Below are positions 1-8,703 of a stretch of DNA of 64,000 nucleotides, in pieces; the first letter of the stretch is position 1, and each line of letters opens with the position of its first letter. The stretch lies in the NCBI RefSeq assembly GCF_040049295.1, contig NZ_JBDZDQ010000002.1:248001-312000 (forward strand), given 5' to 3'. Source of the stretch: Sphingomonas sp. KR3-1. GTDB lineage: Bacteria > Pseudomonadota > Alphaproteobacteria > Sphingomonadales > Sphingomonadaceae. The translations under genes were made by a program, and so were the position numbers. The notes beneath the pieces were generated by a model. It ran no database searches. It saw only the letters and a list, made by a program, of their open reading frames with translations, and had not been told where the DNA came from.

Positions 1-371
1 AGGAGGACATGCCCGACGCGCCGCCGCGCATCGAGCTGGAGCGGTTGCGCGGGCGCCCGTTCATCAGCCTCGCCAATTCGGGACCGATCGGCCAGCTGTT
101 CAGCCAGGAGCTCGCCCGGCTCGAGCTCGACCTCGACGAAGTGATCTCCGCGCGCACCTTCTACATCGCCACCGCGCTGGTTGCCCAAGGCGTCGGCATG
201 ACGGTGGTCGACAGCTTCACGGCGCAGGCCTCGCTCGTTCCCGGGCTGTCGATGCGGCCGCTGAAGCCGCAGCTCACCTTCGACGTCCATGCGATGTTCC
301 TGCTCAACCGGCCGCCGACGGCGCTGGCGACCGATTTCCTCAAGACGCTCGCCAAGGTCATCGACGCCTAG
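1..371 (+). CDS. LysR-type transcriptional regulator, C-terminal part (cut by window edge)
   Basis: The open frame runs in from the left edge and ends at TAG 369-371, so only about 122 C-terminal residues are visible. They fit the second half of a LysR effector-binding domain: the stretch SARTFYIATALVAQGVGMTVV is the usual strand-helix that lines the ligand pocket, and the protein ends with a typical amphipathic helix. The DNA-binding domain is outside the window. It lies 76 bp upstream of the dgcN operon on the same strand, which suggests that it controls D-glutamate catabolism; that link is inference. An ATG at position 9 is inside the domain and is not a real start. Confidence 0.8.
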   Translation, partial: EDMPDAPPRIELERLRGRPFISLANSGPIGQLFSQELARLELDLDEVISARTFYIATALVAQGVGMTVVDSFTAQASLVPGLSMRPLKPQLTFDVHAMFLLNRPPTALATDFLKTLAKVIDA

Positions 372-447
372 CCATAACGGCTGGCTATGCCGAGACGCCT
401 ACTCGCTATGCGCGGTGCCGGATGCGGGGCGATAGCGTTATTTCACA

Positions 448-1482
448 ATGATACCGTCGCCTTATCTCCTTTACCTCGGCCACAGCGCCGATTTCGTGGG
501 CATCAAGACCTCGCGCGGACTCGCCGAATTCCGGCGGGACGATTGCGTGGGCGAATTCCGTCACGATGACTGCCCGCTCACGCTCGATCTGCCGCGCATG
601 ACGATCGAACAAGGCGCTGCGGCGGGGGCGAAGACGCTCGTGCTCGGCATCGCCAATTCGGGCGGCACGATGGGCGGCGACCTGGTCAAGGACGCGGTCG
701 CGGCGCTCAACGCGGGGATGAACATCGCCGCCGGCCTGCACCAGCGGCTGCGCGACGTGCCCGAACTCGCGGCGCTGGCGAAGGAAAAGGGCCTGCAGCT
801 GTTCGACGTGCGCGATCCGCCGGCGGACCTGCGTGTCGGCAACGGCTATCCGCGCGCCGGGCACCGCCTGCTCACCGTTGGCACCGATTGCTCGGTCGGC
901 AAGATGTACACCACGATCGCGCTGGCCGAGGCGCTGAAGGCGCGCGGCGAAAAGGCCGATTTCCGTGCCACCGGGCAGACCGGCATCCTGATCGCCGGCG
1001 CCGGCGTGCCGATCGACGCCGTGGTCGCCGATTTCATCTCGGGCGGGATCGAGATGCTCACCCCGCAGCGTACCGACGGCGGCTGGGACCTGATCGAGGG
1101 ACAGGGCTCGCTGTTCCATCCGAGCTTCGCCGGGGTCTCGACAGGCCTGCTCCACGGCGCCCAGCCCGAGGCGATCGTGCTGTGCCATGATCCGAGCCGC
1201 AGCCACATGCGCGGCATTCCCGGGCGCAAGCTGCCGGGGCTGAAGGAGTGCCTGGAGGCGAACCTGCAGGTCGCGCGCCTTACCAGCCCCGATGTCCGCG
1301 CCGTCGGCATCTGCCTCAACACCTCGCGGATGGAGCCGGACCAAGCCCGCGCGCTGTGCCGTGAAATCGAGGCCGAGCTTGGCCTTCCCTGCACCGATCC
1401 GATCGCCTTCGGGGTCGAGGCGATCATCGACGAGTTGCTATGCACCGAACCCTCACGGCCCGCCACGATCGCTTCGCACTGA
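448..1482 (+). CDS. dgcN: DgcN-type N-acetyltransferase (DUF1611 family), D-glutamate catabolism
   Basis: A 344-residue protein of the DUF1611/DgcN family. As described for this family, DgcN acetylates D-glutamate to N-acetyl-D-glutamate, which the partner DgcA racemises to the L form. Family landmarks seen are the N-terminal SPYLLYLG, a central P-loop-like TVGTDCSVGKMYT, then DFRATGQTGILIAG and IEGQGSLFHPSFAG. The first in-frame ATG is used; it has no clear ribosome binding site. Its 3' end overlaps dgcA by 43 bp, so the two are probably translationally coupled. The protein is cytoplasmic with no signal peptide. The dgcN-dgcA neighbourhood makes the assignment fairly secure, but the substrate is inferred from the family. 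Confidence 0.85.
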   Translation: MIPSPYLLYLGHSADFVGIKTSRGLAEFRRDDCVGEFRHDDCPLTLDLPRMTIEQGAAAGAKTLVLGIANSGGTMGGDLVKDAVAALNAGMNIAAGLHQRLRDVPELAALAKEKGLQLFDVRDPPADLRVGNGYPRAGHRLLTVGTDCSVGKMYTTIALAEALKARGEKADFRATGQTGILIAGAGVPIDAVVADFISGGIEMLTPQRTDGGWDLIEGQGSLFHPSFAGVSTGLLHGAQPEAIVLCHDPSRSHMRGIPGRKLPGLKECLEANLQVARLTSPDVRAVGICLNTSRMEPDQARALCREIEAELGLPCTDPIAFGVEAIIDELLCTEPSRPATIASH

Positions 1483-2429
1483 CCAAGCCCTTCCGCATCT
1501 CCCGCGGGGTGAAGACCGAGGCCGATGTGGTCACGGTATCGATCCGGGCGGGGGCGCTGGAGGGGAAGGGCGAAGGCGTTCCCTATGCCCGCTACAGCGA
1601 AAGCGTCGAAAGCGCGCTGGCCGAGATCGAGCGGGTGCGCCCGGCGATCGAGGCGGGGGCCGGGCGCGAGCAACTGCTGGCGCTGCTGTCAGCGGGTGCC
1701 GCGCGCAACGCCGTCGATTGCGCGCTGTGGGATCTCGAGGCGCGCGAGGCGGGCAGGAGCGTCGCCGAACTGCTCGGTGCGCCCGAGCCGGTGCCGCTCG
1801 CCAGCGCGCTGACCATCGTGATCGACACGCCGATGATGATGGGGGCTGCAGCGCGCCGCATCGCCAGCGCGCCGCTGCTCAAGGTCAAGGTCGACGGCCG
1901 GCTGCCCGATGCGCAGATCCGGGCGGTGCGCACCGCCGCGCCGAACGCCAGGCTGATCGTCGATCCGAACGAGAGCTGGGACGCCCGGCTGGTCGAGGCG
2001 ATGCAGCCCTTGCTCGCCGAGCTGAAGGTCGACCTGCTCGAGCAGCCGGTCTCCGCCGAGATCGATGCGTGCCTGGAAGGATTCACGCACCTGGTGCCGA
2101 TCGCCGCCGATGAATCGATCCACACCACCGCGGAGCTCGACGTCGTCTCGCGCCGCTACGAGGTGGTGAACATCAAGCTCGACAAGGCCGGGGGGCTTAC
2201 CGAGGCGCTCAAGCTTGCGCAGGCGACCCGTGCGCGGGGGCTCGGGCTGATGACCGGCTGCATGGTCAGCTCGTCGCTTTCGATCGCCGCGGCGCTGCAC
2301 ATCGCGCGCATGTCCGACTTCGCCGACCTTGACGGCCCGATCTGGCTCGCCAAGGATCGTCCGGGCGGGGTCGAGGACCGGGACGGCACGCTCTATCCGC
2401 CCGTCAAAGGATTTTGGGGAACGCCATGA
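1440..2429 (+). CDS. dgcA: DgcA-type N-acetyl-D-glutamate racemase (enolase superfamily)
   Basis: A 329-residue enolase-superfamily protein of the muconate-lactonising/dipeptide-epimerase subgroup. Visible landmarks are the capping-domain start RFALTKPFRISRGVKTEA, the KVKVDG base motif (second lysine of a KxK), metal ligands in VDPNESW, LLEQPV and AADESI, and the opposite-face lysine in VNIKLDKAGG. Two lysine bases on opposite faces are what a 1,1-proton-transfer epimerase needs. Dipeptide epimerase would be the alternative name, but the immediate overlap with dgcN favours the N-acetyl-glutamate racemase role. Its stop overlaps the next start as ATGA. Confidence 0.83.
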   Translation: MHRTLTARHDRFALTKPFRISRGVKTEADVVTVSIRAGALEGKGEGVPYARYSESVESALAEIERVRPAIEAGAGREQLLALLSAGAARNAVDCALWDLEAREAGRSVAELLGAPEPVPLASALTIVIDTPMMMGAAARRIASAPLLKVKVDGRLPDAQIRAVRTAAPNARLIVDPNESWDARLVEAMQPLLAELKVDLLEQPVSAEIDACLEGFTHLVPIAADESIHTTAELDVVSRRYEVVNIKLDKAGGLTEALKLAQATRARGLGLMTGCMVSSSLSIAAALHIARMSDFADLDGPIWLAKDRPGGVEDRDGTLYPPVKGFWGTP

Positions 2430-3988
2430 AGGTCGCGCTGCTGCTCGGGATTGCCGCCGTCTCGCTGGGCGCCGCCGCGCCCTCCTACCCGCAGAGTGTC
2501 GACCTGCTGATCCGCGGAGGCACGATCTATACCGGTTCGGACGCGCCGTTCGTCGGCGATGTCGCGATCACGGGCGATCACATCGTCTCGGTCAGCAAGC
2601 ACGCCAATGTCAGCGCCGCGCGCATCATCGACGCCACGGGCATGATCGTCGCGCCCGGCTTCATCGATCCGCACACGCACATGGGTGGCGACCTCGCATC
2701 GGCAGACCCGGCCAAGCGGCTGGTCCCTGCCTTCCTGATGCAGGGCGTCACCACCGCGTTCATCGGCAATGACGGCGGCGGCAGCCCCGACGTCGCCAAG
2801 ACGCTGGGCAGCGCCGCTACCCGGCCGGTGGGGATCAACTACGCCACCTATGTCGGCTTCGGTGCGGTGCGCGAGAAGGTGGTGGGCGAGGACAATCGCG
2901 CGCCGACGCCCGAGGAAATGGCGAAGATGAAGGGGCTGGTCGCCGGCGCGATGTGCCAGGGCGCGATCGGCCTCTCCACCGGACTGTTCTACGCGCCGCA
3001 GAGCTTCGCCAAGACCGAGGAAGTGATCGAGCTCGCCAAGGAAGCCGGCAAGCGCGGCGGCACCTATGACAGCCATATCCGCGACGAGAGCAGCTATACC
3101 GTCGGCCTGGTGGCGGCGATCGACGAGGCGATCCGCATCGGCCGCGAGGGCGGGCTGCCGGCGCATATCAGCCATATCAAGGCGCTCGGCGTCGACGTGC
3201 AGGGCCAGGCGCCCAAGATCATCGCGATGATCGAGGCAGCGCGGGCGCGCGGCGAGAAGGTGACCGCCAACCAATATCCCTGGTCGGCATCGGGCACGAG
3301 CCTGGTCGCCTCGCTCGTCCCGCTCTGGGCGCAGGACGGCGGCCGCCCGGCGCTGCTCAAACGCTTCGACGATCCAGCGCTCACCCAGAAGATGCATGAG
3401 GGCATGGTCGAGAACCTGCGCAAGCGCGGGGGAGCGGACAAGCTGCTGATCGTCGAGGGCAAGTACAGGAACCGCTATCTCGACGCCGTCGCCAAGGAGA
3501 TGAACCTGGCGCCGGTCGATGCCGCGATCGCGGTGATCCGCATCGGCGATCCCGGCACGGTCTCGTTCAACCAGAGCGAGGCAGACATCGCCGCCTTCAT
3601 GCAGCAACCCTGGGTGATGACCGGATCGGACGCCTCGGGCGGCCATCCGCGCGTCTATGGCACTTTCGCGCGCAAGTACGACAAGTACGTCAAGACCGAC
3701 CATGTCATCACGCTGCGCCAGTTCATCGAGCGCAGCTCGGCGCTGACCGCGGATACCTTCGGGCTCGCCGGGCGCGGGCATCTGCGCAGCGGCGCGTTCG
3801 CCGATGTCGTGGTGTTCGATCCGAAGACCTACGCCTCGCGCGCCACCTATGAGGCGCCGACCGAATATGCCGCCGGCGTGCAGACGGTGGTGGTCAACGG
3901 CGTGGTCGCGGTCGACAAGGGCGCGATGACCGGCAAGGCCGGTGGCCGCGCGCTGCCGCACAAGCCGACCCCTGGCAGCTGCAAGTGA
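2426..3988 (+). CDS. N-acyl-D-amino-acid deacylase (D-aminoacylase family amidohydrolase), exported
   Basis: A 520-residue amidohydrolase-superfamily enzyme. It has an N-terminal signal-like segment (MKVALLLGIAAVSLGAAAPS), a beta-sandwich start RGGTIYTG, the metal motif PGFIDPHTHMGG, histidines in SHIRDES and HISHIKALG, and the catalytic aspartate in TGSDASGG. D-aminoacylases of this family hydrolyse N-acyl-D-amino acids to the free D-amino acid. The start chosen is ATG 2426, which overlaps the dgcA stop and follows GGGGA; a TTG 12 nt upstream is less likely. The signal peptide points to a periplasmic enzyme that would supply D-amino acids to the next-encoded symporter and to DgcN/DgcA. Confidence 0.82.
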   Translation: MKVALLLGIAAVSLGAAAPSYPQSVDLLIRGGTIYTGSDAPFVGDVAITGDHIVSVSKHANVSAARIIDATGMIVAPGFIDPHTHMGGDLASADPAKRLVPAFLMQGVTTAFIGNDGGGSPDVAKTLGSAATRPVGINYATYVGFGAVREKVVGEDNRAPTPEEMAKMKGLVAGAMCQGAIGLSTGLFYAPQSFAKTEEVIELAKEAGKRGGTYDSHIRDESSYTVGLVAAIDEAIRIGREGGLPAHISHIKALGVDVQGQAPKIIAMIEAARARGEKVTANQYPWSASGTSLVASLVPLWAQDGGRPALLKRFDDPALTQKMHEGMVENLRKRGGADKLLIVEGKYRNRYLDAVAKEMNLAPVDAAIAVIRIGDPGTVSFNQSEADIAAFMQQPWVMTGSDASGGHPRVYGTFARKYDKYVKTDHVITLRQFIERSSALTADTFGLAGRGHLRSGAFADVVVFDPKTYASRATYEAPTEYAAGVQTVVVNGVVAVDKGAMTGKAGGRALPHKPTPGSCK

Positions 3989-5226
3989 GCTGGTGGTTCG
4001 GCACTGCGCTGTGGAAGCGCGTGCTTGTCTTCCTCGTGCTGGGCGTGGTCTTCGCGCTGGTCGCGCCGGGGCAGGCGCACTGGGTGCAGTTCATCGGCGA
4101 CCTGTTCGTCCGCGCGATCCGCATGCTGGTCGCTCCGATCGTGCTGGTGACGATCGCATCAGGCATCACCACACTCGCCGATCCCAAGCGGCTCGGCAGC
4201 CTGGGCGGGCGGACGATCGGCATGTTCGCGCTGACCACCTTCATCGCGGTGTCGGTGGGCATGCTGGTCGCGACGCTGGTCCAGCCGGGCGTCGGCGCGC
4301 CGCTCGGCACCGCGCAGGCGCATGCGCTGGGAACGCCGGTCACGCCCTATGAACAGCTGATCAACATCATCCCCACCAACATCTTCGATGCGCTGGCCAA
4401 GGGCGACATGCTCGCGCTGATCTTCACCTCGATCCTGATCGGCTGCGGCACGGTGGTGGCGGGGGAAGCGGGGAAGCCGTTCGCGACGCTGCTGCAATCC
4501 ACCTCCGCGGTGCTGCTGCGCGTCGTCGGGCTGGTGATGGAAGTGACGCCGTTCGGCGTGTTCGCGCTGATCGCCAACGCGGTCGCGGCGAACGGCGCGG
4601 CGGTGTTCGTCCATGTCGGCTGGCTGGCGGTGGCGGTGGTGCTCGGCTCGCTGATCCAGATGCTGGTGGTGCACAGCCTGTTGCTGCGCTTCGTCGCTCG
4701 GCTGCCGCTGCTGCCCTTCTTCCGCGGGATCATCGATGCGCTGGCGGTGGCCTTCTCGACTGCTTCCAGTGGTGCGACGCTGCCAGTGGCGATGCGCGTC
4801 TCCGAGCAGAATCTCGGCATCGGCCGGCCGGTCTTCTCGACGGTGCTGCCGCTCGGCGCGAGCATCGGCAAGGACGGCACCGCGATGTATGTCGGGCTGC
4901 TGAGCATGTTCGCGCTGCAGGCGTTCGGCGTGCATTTGACGCCAACCGTCTATGCCACGGTGCTGCTCACCGGGGCGCTGGCGGCGTTCGGGACGGCGCC
5001 GGTGCCCTCGGCATCCTTGTTCATGCTGGCGGCGGTGCTGAGCGCGGTGGGCGTCTCGCCAGAGCAGACGGCGCTGGTGGTCGGCTTCGTGCTGCCGTTC
5101 GATCGCCTGCTCGACATGACCCGGACGGTGCCGAGTGCGTCGGCGAACCTGACCGTGGCGACGCTGGTGGGTCGCTGGGAAGGCGAGCTGGACGAGGATG
5201 TCTACCGCGCGGCGGACATGGCCTGA
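3985..5226 (+). CDS. Dicarboxylate/amino acid:cation symporter (DAACS family)
   Basis: A 413-residue inner-membrane transporter of the glutamate/aspartate symporter family. It keeps the serine-rich re-entrant loop as STASSGATLP, the cation-site segment as GKDGTAMY (usually NMDGTA) and the substrate-binding helix as DRLLDMTRT. The start is GTG, overlapping the deacylase stop as GTGA, so it closes the dgcN-dgcA-deacylase operon. Family members carry C4-dicarboxylates, glutamate or aspartate, including D-aspartate. Here uptake of D-glutamate or a similar acidic D-amino acid is the most coherent role, but specificity cannot be read from the sequence. Confidence 0.85.
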   Translation: MSWWFGTALWKRVLVFLVLGVVFALVAPGQAHWVQFIGDLFVRAIRMLVAPIVLVTIASGITTLADPKRLGSLGGRTIGMFALTTFIAVSVGMLVATLVQPGVGAPLGTAQAHALGTPVTPYEQLINIIPTNIFDALAKGDMLALIFTSILIGCGTVVAGEAGKPFATLLQSTSAVLLRVVGLVMEVTPFGVFALIANAVAANGAAVFVHVGWLAVAVVLGSLIQMLVVHSLLLRFVARLPLLPFFRGIIDALAVAFSTASSGATLPVAMRVSEQNLGIGRPVFSTVLPLGASIGKDGTAMYVGLLSMFALQAFGVHLTPTVYATVLLTGALAAFGTAPVPSASLFMLAAVLSAVGVSPEQTALVVGFVLPFDRLLDMTRTVPSASANLTVATLVGRWEGELDEDVYRAADMA

Positions 5227-5255
5227 GCCACGAGAGACCGGGTTTCACACTTTCC

Positions 5256-5282
5256 GTCATCCCCGCCATGCGCCGGGATGAC
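5256..5282. repeat. Short palindrome between convergent genes
   Basis: A hairpin of the form GTCATCCC...GGGATGAC between the symporter and the convergent amidohydrolase gene. It resembles the dispersed palindromes at 10145-10220 and 46131-46215. There is no T tract, so it is listed as a repeat and not as an intrinsic terminator. Confidence 0.55.
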
Positions 5283-5290
5283 AAAGTAAG

Positions 5291-6565
5291 TTAGTCTGCG
5301 AGGGAAACCTCTTTCCCAGCCACCCACACCCGCTTCACGTCGTACAGGTCGCGGAACACCAGGTCCGGCGTCCCGCCGGTCAGCGTCAGGTCCGCGCGCA
5401 TGCCCTTGCGGATCGTGCCTTCGGTCTTGTGCCGGCCCATGATGTCGGCGCTCACCCGCGTGCCCGCCTCGATCGCCTCCGCAGGCGTGAAGCCGAGCTG
5501 GGTCAGCCAGCGCATCTCGCGCAGCGCGCCGAAGCCGGGATAGACGCCCTCGATCCCCGTGTCGGTGCCCACGCCCACGCGGATCCGCGCGACCTGCAGG
5601 CGGCGGATGTTCTCGCGCATGATGTCCCAGCGCCTGCTGTCATAGGGCGCCACGGCCTCGCCCTTGGCGAGCCGTTCCGCCTCGCGGGCCTGTGCCTCGG
5701 GGGAGAGCAGGGCGATCTCCTCGGGCGCGAGCACGCGCGTCTCGAGCGGCTCATAGGTCGCCAGCGTCGCGACATAGGCCATGTGGTGCTTCTTCATCAG
5801 GCCGATCAGCTCGTCATCGACCAGCGCATCGCCGACGCCGTGCGCGAGCGCGTCGACGCCGGCGCGTGCGGCGAGCTTGGCGCCCTCGAGCGTCACCGTG
5901 TGCGTCATCACCTTGATGCCCGCCTTGTGCGCATCGGCGACGATCGCGGCGAGCGTCGGCTCGTCCATGCTCGGCTTGTCGGGTCGGTTGGGATCGCCGT
6001 AGCGCCAGCCATCGGCGAACACCTTGATCATGTCCGGCTTGAACGCCAGGGCCTTGGCCATCGCGGCATGCGCCTCTTCGGGCGTGGTGACCTGATAGGT
6101 GATCGCCTGGGTGAACTTGCTCTCGGTGCCGTGCCCGCCCGGCACGCCGAGCCGGATCGCCAGGGTTAGGCGCGGGGTATCGGCCTGGAACGCGCGGATG
6201 CCCGCCATCATCTCGCCCGAGACAGAGAATTCGTTGATGCTGGTCACGCCGGCGCGGAGATAGGGCAAATAGAAGCGATGCAGCGCCGCGGCGTCGGCGA
6301 ACGCCTCGCGCGGGGTGTGGATGTGGAGATCGTGGAGGCCGGGGATCAGCGTGAGCCCGGTCGCATCCACCACCGCTGTGCCTTCGGGCACACGCAGCTT
6401 CTTGCCGATCCGCGCGATCCTGCCGTCCGCGATCAGCACATCCTCGATCTTCGCCCTGGCGCCCGTCCCGTCGAACACGCGCGCGCCGTGGATCAGCGTC
6501 GGGCGCTCCTGCGCCTCGGCCGTTCCCGCTCCGGCCAATGCCGCCACTGCCATCAGAACCCTCAT
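5291..6565 (-). CDS. Exported metal-dependent amidohydrolase (imidazolonepropionase-like/prolidase-like)
   Basis: A 424-residue amidohydrolase-superfamily protein with signal peptide MRVLMAVAALAGAGTAEAQ. Metal ligands are visible in PGLHDLHIHTP (HxH), in VMTHTV and DALAHGV (two further histidines) and in VGTDTGIEG (aspartate); MIKVFADGW holds the lysine position that is carboxylated in some binuclear members. This periplasmic subgroup often cleaves dipeptides or Xaa-Pro bonds, but the substrate is not identifiable here. The start overlaps the end of the S9 peptidase gene by 4 bp (ATGA), so both belong to one minus-strand operon whose products would act together on peptides. Confidence 0.78.
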   Translation of the reverse strand: MRVLMAVAALAGAGTAEAQERPTLIHGARVFDGTGARAKIEDVLIADGRIARIGKKLRVPEGTAVVDATGLTLIPGLHDLHIHTPREAFADAAALHRFYLPYLRAGVTSINEFSVSGEMMAGIRAFQADTPRLTLAIRLGVPGGHGTESKFTQAITYQVTTPEEAHAAMAKALAFKPDMIKVFADGWRYGDPNRPDKPSMDEPTLAAIVADAHKAGIKVMTHTVTLEGAKLAARAGVDALAHGVGDALVDDELIGLMKKHHMAYVATLATYEPLETRVLAPEEIALLSPEAQAREAERLAKGEAVAPYDSRRWDIMRENIRRLQVARIRVGVGTDTGIEGVYPGFGALREMRWLTQLGFTPAEAIEAGTRVSADIMGRHKTEGTIRKGMRADLTLTGGTPDLVFRDLYDVKRVWVAGKEVSLAD

Positions 6566-8580
6566 TTCAGTTTCTCATCGAAGAACGCGGTGGTGCGGCG
6601 ATAGGCCGCGAGCCAATCGGCGGTGCGCAGGAATTCATGACGCTCATTGGGGAATACCAGCTCCTCGAAGGGGATGCGCCGTGCCGAAAGCGCGCGGGCG
6701 AGCAGCAGCGACTGGTTGAAGTCGACGTTCTTGTCGTCGTCGCCGTGGACCAGCAGCACCGGCGAGCGCCAGCTGTCGATCGATCCCATCGGCGAGGACT
6801 CCCATTGCTTCTGCCGCGCCGCGAGCTGCTGGTCGGGCGAGAGACTGCCCTCGAGCGGCTTGAGCAGGGTGTGGACGCCGTGGAAGTCGGCGCCCGCCTT
6901 GAACAACGCGCTGTCGCGAGCGAGCGCGAGTGCGGTCAAATACCCGCCCCAGCTGCCGCCCCAGATGCCGATCTTATCGGAGGCGACGTCCTTCTGCGCC
7001 GCCAGCCAGCGCCCGCCGGCGAGGACGTCGCGATATTCGGCGGCGCCGTCGCGCGCGATGCCCGGCGCCTCGCGGAATGCCTGGCCGTAGCCGGTGCCGC
7101 TGCGATAATTGACCGAGAGCACCGTATAGCCGTGCGCGGCCAGCGCCTGGTTCATGACATAGGCGTTGGAATAATATTGCGAGGGGTGGAAGCCGAGCAG
7201 CATCTGTCGCTTGGGCCCGCCATGGACGAAGACCAGTGCCGGGCGCGGCCCCTTGCCACGCCCGCGGAACAGTTGGGCATGGACGATCACGCCGTCCTCG
7301 GCCTGGTACGTCACTGCCTCGGGCGCGATCGCGTTCTTGAGCTCGGCGACTTCGCCCAGCGGCGCCAGGCCCCTGGCAAGCACGGGATGCGCCGGATGGC
7401 CGGCATCGGTGGCGATGCCCGCGAGCAGCCCGCCGGCGAACACCGGCAGGCTCTCGCTGCCCTTGCCGGCGGTCACGCGCTTCGCCGCGCCGCCGCTTGC
7501 CGAGACCTGCCAGAAATGGCGCCGGTCGGTCTCGTCGGCATTGGCGGCGAAGGTCAGGACGTCGTCGGCGCCGAGCACGAAGGTCTCGACTTCAAAATTG
7601 CCTGGCGTCAGCTCCCGGGGCGCACCGCCCTTGGCCGCGTCGATCGCATAGACATGCAGGAAGCCACTGCGCTCCCAGGGGAAGAGCAGCTGCCCACTTT
7701 TGCTCCACCAGAGATTGTGCTGGCGCGTGCCGGCATAGCGGCTGCCCATTCCCTGCGGCGCGGTCCAGAGCGTGCGCGCCTTGCCCGTCGCGGTGTCGGC
7801 GACGCGGATCGACCAATAGGGGCCGGAATCCGCCGTCGCGCCGGCGGGCGGGTCACGGAACTGGAGATAGGCGATCTGCGTGCCGTCCGGCGAAAGCGCG
7901 GGCTCCACCGAGAAGCCGAGCGCTGGCTCCATATAGGTCAGCTTCGGGGCATCGACATCGAGCAGCGCGACGAAGGCGTGATCGTCGCGATTGTCGACGA
8001 AATAGAGCCGCTTGCCGTCCGGTGTCCATTTGAGGTCGCTGACTTCGCCCGAAACCTGGGCGATCCGCGCGGGCTTGCCGCCCTGCCACAGCCAGATCTC
8101 GCCGCGACGGGTGAACGCGATGCGGCTGCCATCGGGCGAGAAAACGGGCAGGTGTCCGTCGCCGATCGGCGTGGGATCGACGCCGGTTGTTGCATTGGCG
8201 ACGAACACCTGCTGCCCCGGCGGATACGCTGCCGAGGCCGTATTGGGTGCGCGCCCGTCCGGGAACTCCTCGTCCCCGCCGCGCACGAATGCCAGGCGCT
8301 GCCCGTCGGGGCTCAGCGCGAGATCGTAGAGCAGCATGCCGTCGTCCTCGGCATAGCGCGTGCGCTGCCAGGCCGGCTGGCCCGCATCGGCTACCCAGAG
8401 GTTGCGTGCGCCCGCCCGGTTCTCCACCCAGGCAAAGCGCGGCACGTCGCGGGCGCCGGCCATCTGGCTCGCGACCGGCAGGGCGAGGCCCGCCGCCAGG
8501 TCGTCGGTTTGCGCCAACGCAGGCGGGGCGAAAGCCAGCGCCAGCGCGCCGCATAGCTTCAGGGCAGTTCTCACGATCAT
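6562..8580 (-). CDS. S9-family serine peptidase (prolyl oligopeptidase / acylaminoacyl-peptidase type), exported
   Basis: A 672-residue exported peptidase. Signal peptide MIVRTALKLCGALALAFAPPALAQ is followed by a WD40/PD40-like beta-propeller (LALSPDGQRLAFV, PVFSPDGSRIAF, ALSPDGTQIAYL) and an alpha/beta-hydrolase domain with nucleophile GGSWGG, acid in VHGDDD and histidine in NERHEF. The frame stays open far upstream, but that part lies antisense to dacB; ATG 8580 in front of the signal peptide is the clear start. It is the first gene of a two-gene operon with the amidohydrolase and is divergent from dacB. The family removes short or N-acylated peptides; exact specificity is unknown. Confidence 0.85.
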   Translation of the reverse strand: MIVRTALKLCGALALAFAPPALAQTDDLAAGLALPVASQMAGARDVPRFAWVENRAGARNLWVADAGQPAWQRTRYAEDDGMLLYDLALSPDGQRLAFVRGGDEEFPDGRAPNTASAAYPPGQQVFVANATTGVDPTPIGDGHLPVFSPDGSRIAFTRRGEIWLWQGGKPARIAQVSGEVSDLKWTPDGKRLYFVDNRDDHAFVALLDVDAPKLTYMEPALGFSVEPALSPDGTQIAYLQFRDPPAGATADSGPYWSIRVADTATGKARTLWTAPQGMGSRYAGTRQHNLWWSKSGQLLFPWERSGFLHVYAIDAAKGGAPRELTPGNFEVETFVLGADDVLTFAANADETDRRHFWQVSASGGAAKRVTAGKGSESLPVFAGGLLAGIATDAGHPAHPVLARGLAPLGEVAELKNAIAPEAVTYQAEDGVIVHAQLFRGRGKGPRPALVFVHGGPKRQMLLGFHPSQYYSNAYVMNQALAAHGYTVLSVNYRSGTGYGQAFREAPGIARDGAAEYRDVLAGGRWLAAQKDVASDKIGIWGGSWGGYLTALALARDSALFKAGADFHGVHTLLKPLEGSLSPDQQLAARQKQWESSPMGSIDSWRSPVLLVHGDDDKNVDFNQSLLLARALSARRIPFEELVFPNERHEFLRTADWLAAYRRTTAFFDEKLK

Positions 8581-8703
8581 GGCGCGAACGTGCAGGGGGG
8601 AAGTGTCCGGAACAATGCCAACATGCGCTGCGGTTATGCCCGGGCGACTCCTCAGAATGATCACCGCTTTGCAGCTCTGGCGGCGATGGCTAGGCTTTAC
8701 GTC

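Noticed and set aside
6538..8556. Long plus-strand open frame (672 codons) over the S9 peptidase gene
   Set aside because: It is the antisense shadow of a clear peptidase with catalytic motifs; its protein is Arg/Ala/Gly-rich, with no recognisable domain.
6562..8580. Lasso-peptide isopeptidase (S9 family) as identity of the peptidase
   Set aside because: The fold class agrees, but no lasso precursor, FecI/FecR pair or receptor is adjacent, so the general S9 name is kept.
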